Of a stretch of DNA of 35,679 bases, positions 32,454-35,679 are shown one piece after another. Numbering within the stretch: position 1 is the stretch's first letter; each line of letters begins with the position of its first letter. The notes beneath the pieces are model-generated. The model was not told where the DNA came from and did not search any database. It saw only the letters and a program-made list of their open reading frames with translations. The DNA is from CAYJBP01 sp964368605 (GTDB lineage Bacteria > Bacillota > Dehalobacteriia > UBA4068): positions 1-35,679 of the forward strand of contig CAYJBP010000010.1 in assembly GCA_964368605.1 (NCBI GenBank). Reading direction: 5' to 3'. The position numbers and the translations under genes were made by a program.

Positions 32454-32958
32454 ATCCGATAAATTATATGATGAAATGAAGGCTATCGAAGCCCAAATTA
32501 AAAGTATTACTATTACCGATGAACAGTCTATTGCCGAGTTTTTCCGCCTTTATACTATACTTATTTATGAATATAAATGGATTGGCAGTATTTATGATAT
32601 CTATGATGCTAATGCCTATATTTTAACCGGCAATGGTGGCAAATTAAATGGTGCAGCCGCTTTTGTTAAAAATACCACCGAATTATTAGCGGCTTTTCCC
32701 GATCTTAAGCTTAATATTGCCGATGTTTTTGCCATTAAAGATGAAAAAGGCTATAAACTATATCGCCGCTTTTACTTTAATGGCACCAATTTAGGATATA
32801 GCAAATATGGCGCTCCTACCGGCAAAAGCTTAGAAGGCAAAAAATGTATTTGTCAAAGCATGTCCTCGCTAGAGCTAATAGATGGCGAATGGAAAATTAC
32901 CTATGAATATACCATGTATGCCGATGAATGGATGCGTAAAGTTTGTACAACTGATTAA
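32446..32958 (+). CDS. NTF2/SnoaL-like protein 3 of the operon
   Basis: 170 residues, single domain. Shared features: IGSIYDIYDANAYILTG, AFPDL, NGTNLGYSKYGAPTGK, LIDGEWKITYEY. Its C-terminus KVCTTD resembles AVCTND of protein 1, so 1 and 3 are the closer pair. The ATG lies within the end of gene 2 (eight-base overlap) with GAGGAGG upstream, showing translational coupling and suggesting fixed stoichiometry or a complex (inference). A gap of 58 bases with a promoter-like TATAAT follows before the symporter gene. Confidence 0.85.
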   Translation: MYKSDKLYDEMKAIEAQIKSITITDEQSIAEFFRLYTILIYEYKWIGSIYDIYDANAYILTGNGGKLNGAAAFVKNTTELLAAFPDLKLNIADVFAIKDEKGYKLYRRFYFNGTNLGYSKYGAPTGKSLEGKKCICQSMSSLELIDGEWKITYEYTMYADEWMRKVCTTD

Positions 32959-33016
32959 ATAAATAGTATTTATGCCCTAGTTGCTGTTATAATTTATAAT
33001 TTAGGGAGGTAGTTTA

Positions 33017-34600
33017 ATGTCTGCATTAGATATTATTATTGTTGTTGTGTATATTTTAGGCATGCTGTTTATGAGTATGCAATTAAGCAAAACCAATAAA
33101 ACTCAGGAAGACTACTTTATTGGTGGCCGTTCGATGCCTTGGATTCCTGTTGCCTGTTCTATTGCCGCCTCTACAATCAGCGCAAATGGCTTTATCGGCG
33201 GCCCCGGTTGGGCTTATACCTCGGGGATGACCGCTTTTATGCTCCAATTTAGTATACCCTTTGCCTTACTTTTGGCCAGCAACTGGGCTGTGCCTTTACT
33301 TTATAATCTTAAAGTTACTTCTTGCTATGAATATGTGGCCTTGCGTTTTGGCAAAAAAACTCATTTCTTGGCCTGTGTTGGTTATTTAATTACCGCAGCT
33401 ACCCTTTTATCAGGCTTTGTCTATATTCCTTCGCTGATTATTCAACAAATTACCGGTTGGGCGATGGCTGTTATTGTCCCAATTATTGTTTTAATCGTTA
33501 TTGCTTATACAATTATGGGTGGTATCAAGGCCGTTATCTGGACAGATGCCGTGCAAATGATTGTTTTATGGATAGGCTTAATTGCCACTGTTATTATCGC
33601 TTTACAAAGCCAAGGCCTAAGCTTTATGCAGGTTTTGGATAATGGCGAAGCAGCCGGCATGCTCAATACCCTTAACTTCTCATTTGATATCGCTTTAGAA
33701 AATGGCGTTTGGGTGGCTTTATTCGGTGGCTTTGCCATGTGGGGTCAATATTTTGTGGCCGACCAAACCCAATTGCAAAGAATGCTGGCCTCTAAATCGA
33801 TTAAAGCTGCTAAAGCCTCGATTATGACCAGCGGTATTGTGATGAATGTTATGATGTTTATCTTTATGCTAATCGGCGTAATTATGTATTCTTTCTATCA
33901 AGGGCAAGCTTTTGAAAGCTCTAATAATGTAATGATTAACTTTGTACTAGAGCATTTGCCGGTTGGTCTTTTAGGCTTGATGATTGCCGCCGTATTTGCC
34001 GCCGCTATGAGTAGTATCGACTCGGTTTTAAACTCGATGACTACAGTTTTTGTTAAGGATATTTATGAAAAATATATCCGTAAAGACCAAGGTGAAACCC
34101 CACTTAGGGTTAGCATTATGTTTACCGGCGTATTTGGCGTTTTGGTTATTATCTTTGTTATGATGGGCTTTGTGGGCACTACTTCTTCCATTTTGGCTAC
34201 CGTTGGCGCTTATTGCGGCTTTATTGCCGGCTCGGTTTTTGCCGTATTTATGCTGGGCATGTTCTGCAAAAAGGCCAATGATATCGGTACTACTATTGGT
34301 TTTATCGCCGGTATTATTGCCACCTGGGCAGCCTCTAGCAGCTCGATTAACTGGTTATGGTATTATTTGGTTGGTGCTATTGTTTGTTATGTGGTTGGCT
34401 TTATTGTTAGCAGCATTACCGGTGGCGAAACTGCCGAAAAAGCCAAGTACACAATTAAAGGCCAGCGTGATATCCTAATTGCCGCCGGCGAAACCACCAA
34501 AGACGGCGTATCTATTTTGCCGGGTACTATGGATAAATATGGTTGGGGTTTAGTTGCTTTCTTCTTTATCCAGTTGATTATATTATTTATGTTTAGCTAA
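33017..34600 (+). CDS. Sodium:solute symporter (SSS family)
   Basis: 527 residues with about thirteen membrane helices. The N-terminus has the family pattern EDYFIGGRSMPWIPVACSIAASTISANGFIGGPGWAY. It continues with GGIKAVIWTDAVQMIVLW and VADQTQLQRMLASKS, and a middle AAVFAAAMSSIDSVLNS containing the conserved serines near the second sodium site. It should import a small organic substrate with Na+. The substrate is not readable; SSS members carry sugars, amino acids, carboxylates or nucleobases. GGGAGG precedes the ATG. Its place between the NTF2-like genes suggests it brings in their substrate. Confidence 0.93.
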   Translation: MSALDIIIVVVYILGMLFMSMQLSKTNKTQEDYFIGGRSMPWIPVACSIAASTISANGFIGGPGWAYTSGMTAFMLQFSIPFALLLASNWAVPLLYNLKVTSCYEYVALRFGKKTHFLACVGYLITAATLLSGFVYIPSLIIQQITGWAMAVIVPIIVLIVIAYTIMGGIKAVIWTDAVQMIVLWIGLIATVIIALQSQGLSFMQVLDNGEAAGMLNTLNFSFDIALENGVWVALFGGFAMWGQYFVADQTQLQRMLASKSIKAAKASIMTSGIVMNVMMFIFMLIGVIMYSFYQGQAFESSNNVMINFVLEHLPVGLLGLMIAAVFAAAMSSIDSVLNSMTTVFVKDIYEKYIRKDQGETPLRVSIMFTGVFGVLVIIFVMMGFVGTTSSILATVGAYCGFIAGSVFAVFMLGMFCKKANDIGTTIGFIAGIIATWAASSSSINWLWYYLVGAIVCYVVGFIVSSITGGETAEKAKYTIKGQRDILIAAGETTKDGVSILPGTMDKYGWGLVAFFFIQLIILFMFS

Positions 34601-34626
34601 ACTATCATTTAAAGGAGAATGGACAG

Positions 34627-35655
34627 ATGACTAAATTTGCACAAGCTAAAAAAACAGTTTTAGATTATTTTTCCGCTTTGGAAAAGGCTGCCAATAATGG
34701 TATTGAGCAGGCAATTGCTCCCTATATCTCTGCCGATTATGAAATGCGCAGCGTTTATCCTTTTAGAGAAGTTGATGGTGGTTTAAAGGGTGCGGTTACT
34801 ACTTTATGGCAGCCGATGCTAAAGGCGATTAAGCATATGGAGCGCCGCCAGGATATTTTTATTGCCGGCGATAATTTGATGGCTCCAGGCGAAACCTGGG
34901 TGATGTCGATGGGGCATTTTATGGGCTTGCATGATGAAAGCTGGCTGGGCATACGGCCTACCGGCAAAATTGTCAATATTCCTTATGCCGAGTTTAACTG
35001 TGTAGAAGATGGTAAAATTACCAAAAGCGCTTTATTGATGGATTTGATAAGCTATATGGCGCAAGCAGGTGTTTATCCCTTGCCGCCGATGACCGGCAAA
35101 GACTTTGTTTTTTATGGGCCAAAACGTCATAATGGTTTATTATTCGAAGATGCCGACCCCTTACAAAGCCAGGCTACTTTGGATTTAGTTAATCGGATGT
35201 GCGATGATTTAGTTAAGGGCGGCCTGGTTGATGCCGGCGATGGCAGCATAGAAGGCAGCCCCGAAGAAATTTACGGCCGTACTTTTGCGCCTAATATGGC
35301 CTGGTATGGATCTTGCGGTATTGGCGGAACTTATACAATCCCCCGTTATATGAAGCAGCATCAAGGGCCTTTTTCGGCCGGCTTGGATGATATGCGTTTT
35401 AATGGGCATCGGGTGCGTTTTGCCGAGGGGAATTTTGCCTGCTGGTTTGGCTGGCCCAATTTATATAATCGCAATAGTGGCGGTTATTTAGGGATGATTG
35501 AGGGTAAAGAGGCCGTACAAATGCAGGTAGTTGATGTTTACTCTTGCTATGATGGCTTTATTGAAGAAAACTGGGTTTTTATCGATTTAGCTTGGTGGTT
35601 TAAGCAGCAAGGATTGGATGTTTTTGAACGTACTGCCGAGATATTTTATTATTAA
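34627..35655 (+). CDS. Tandem two-domain NTF2/SnoaL-like protein
   Basis: 342 residues. The first NTF2-like domain (about 1-155) has SADYEMRSVYPF, MSMGHFMGLHDESWLGIRPTGK and VEDGKITKSALLMDL. The second (about 180-340) has FAPNMAWYGSCGIGG, KQHQGPF, HRVRFAEGNFACWFGW and a closing DGFIEENWVFIDLAWWF. From memory, two-domain proteins with a similar W-x-G-x-x-GIG and HQ-x-PF pattern occur in proteobacterial catabolic gene clusters, annotated as polyketide cyclase or NTF2 family without a known reaction. GGAG lies upstream, 26 bases after the symporter gene. The last 24 bases of the window begin with an A-run and GGG like other terminators here, so the operon may end just outside. Confidence 0.85.
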   Translation: MTKFAQAKKTVLDYFSALEKAANNGIEQAIAPYISADYEMRSVYPFREVDGGLKGAVTTLWQPMLKAIKHMERRQDIFIAGDNLMAPGETWVMSMGHFMGLHDESWLGIRPTGKIVNIPYAEFNCVEDGKITKSALLMDLISYMAQAGVYPLPPMTGKDFVFYGPKRHNGLLFEDADPLQSQATLDLVNRMCDDLVKGGLVDAGDGSIEGSPEEIYGRTFAPNMAWYGSCGIGGTYTIPRYMKQHQGPFSAGLDDMRFNGHRVRFAEGNFACWFGWPNLYNRNSGGYLGMIEGKEAVQMQVVDVYSCYDGFIEENWVFIDLAWWFKQQGLDVFERTAEIFYY

Positions 35656-35679
35656 TAATTAAAAAAAGGGTTGTGACAG

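Noticed and set aside
32959..33016. Separate promoter for the symporter gene
   Set aside because: A TATAAT is present in the gap, but no -35 box at 16-18 bases was found, so read-through from the operon promoter is more likely.

Overview
The window looks like chromosomal DNA of an anaerobic, low-GC, Gram-positive bacterium, probably a clostridial Firmicute. The evidence is an LPQTG sortase-anchored surface protein, a YlmC/YmxH-type sporulation protein, a Bacillus-like trp RNA-binding attenuation protein (TRAP), rubrerythrin, Fe-S aldo/keto reductase and Isf-type flavoprotein genes, and strong AGGAGG ribosome binding sites with AT-rich promoters. No tRNA, rRNA, CRISPR array, phage gene or transposase was found. 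Species cannot be named from the sequence alone.

Region 1 (1-7518): guaA (cut at the left edge, missing only its last codon and stop) is divergent from a guanine deaminase gene. A Cys-rich DUF1638 gene follows and shares a strong bidirectional terminator with a convergent block read leftward. That block holds a dihydropyrimidinase, a coupled small zinc-ribbon membrane protein, a membrane protein with a duplicated Tyr-rich repeat, and rubrerythrin. Guanine deaminase and dihydropyrimidinase suggest salvage or fermentation of nucleobases.

Region 2 (7519-14470): a 481-bp regulatory region precedes a 2141-residue surface protein: signal peptide, von Willebrand A domain, one SpaA-like domain, nine CnaB domains each with the Lys and Glu expected for isopeptide bonds, an Asp-Pro spacer and LPQTG. 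No sortase or second pilin is adjacent.

Region 3 (14549-21374): map, an iron-sulfur flavoprotein gene, a non-coding stretch with two copies of a 73-74-bp structured repeat around a 19-bp-stem terminator, then an Fe-S aldo/keto reductase, a PAS-GGDEF-(EAL-like)-HDOD signalling protein and ilvE on the minus strand, with nrdR divergent.

Region 4 (21442-31074): housekeeping and transport genes on the plus strand: Ca2+ P-type ATPase, lgt-glmU, ylmC/ymxH, an AgcS amino acid:Na+ symporter, and a coaD-mtrB(TRAP)-oadA group. TTGTATACAA palindromes lie upstream of both the symporter and coaD.

Region 5 (31268-35655): the least explained part. One promoter, overlapped at its start site by a GATAACGTTATC palindrome like a LacI-family operator or cre site, leads into three paralogous single-domain NTF2/SnoaL-like genes, a sodium:solute symporter and a two-domain NTF2-like gene. 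This looks like a substrate-inducible uptake and conversion operon for an unknown small molecule; it ends at or just beyond the right edge. It is the best candidate here for an undescribed system.
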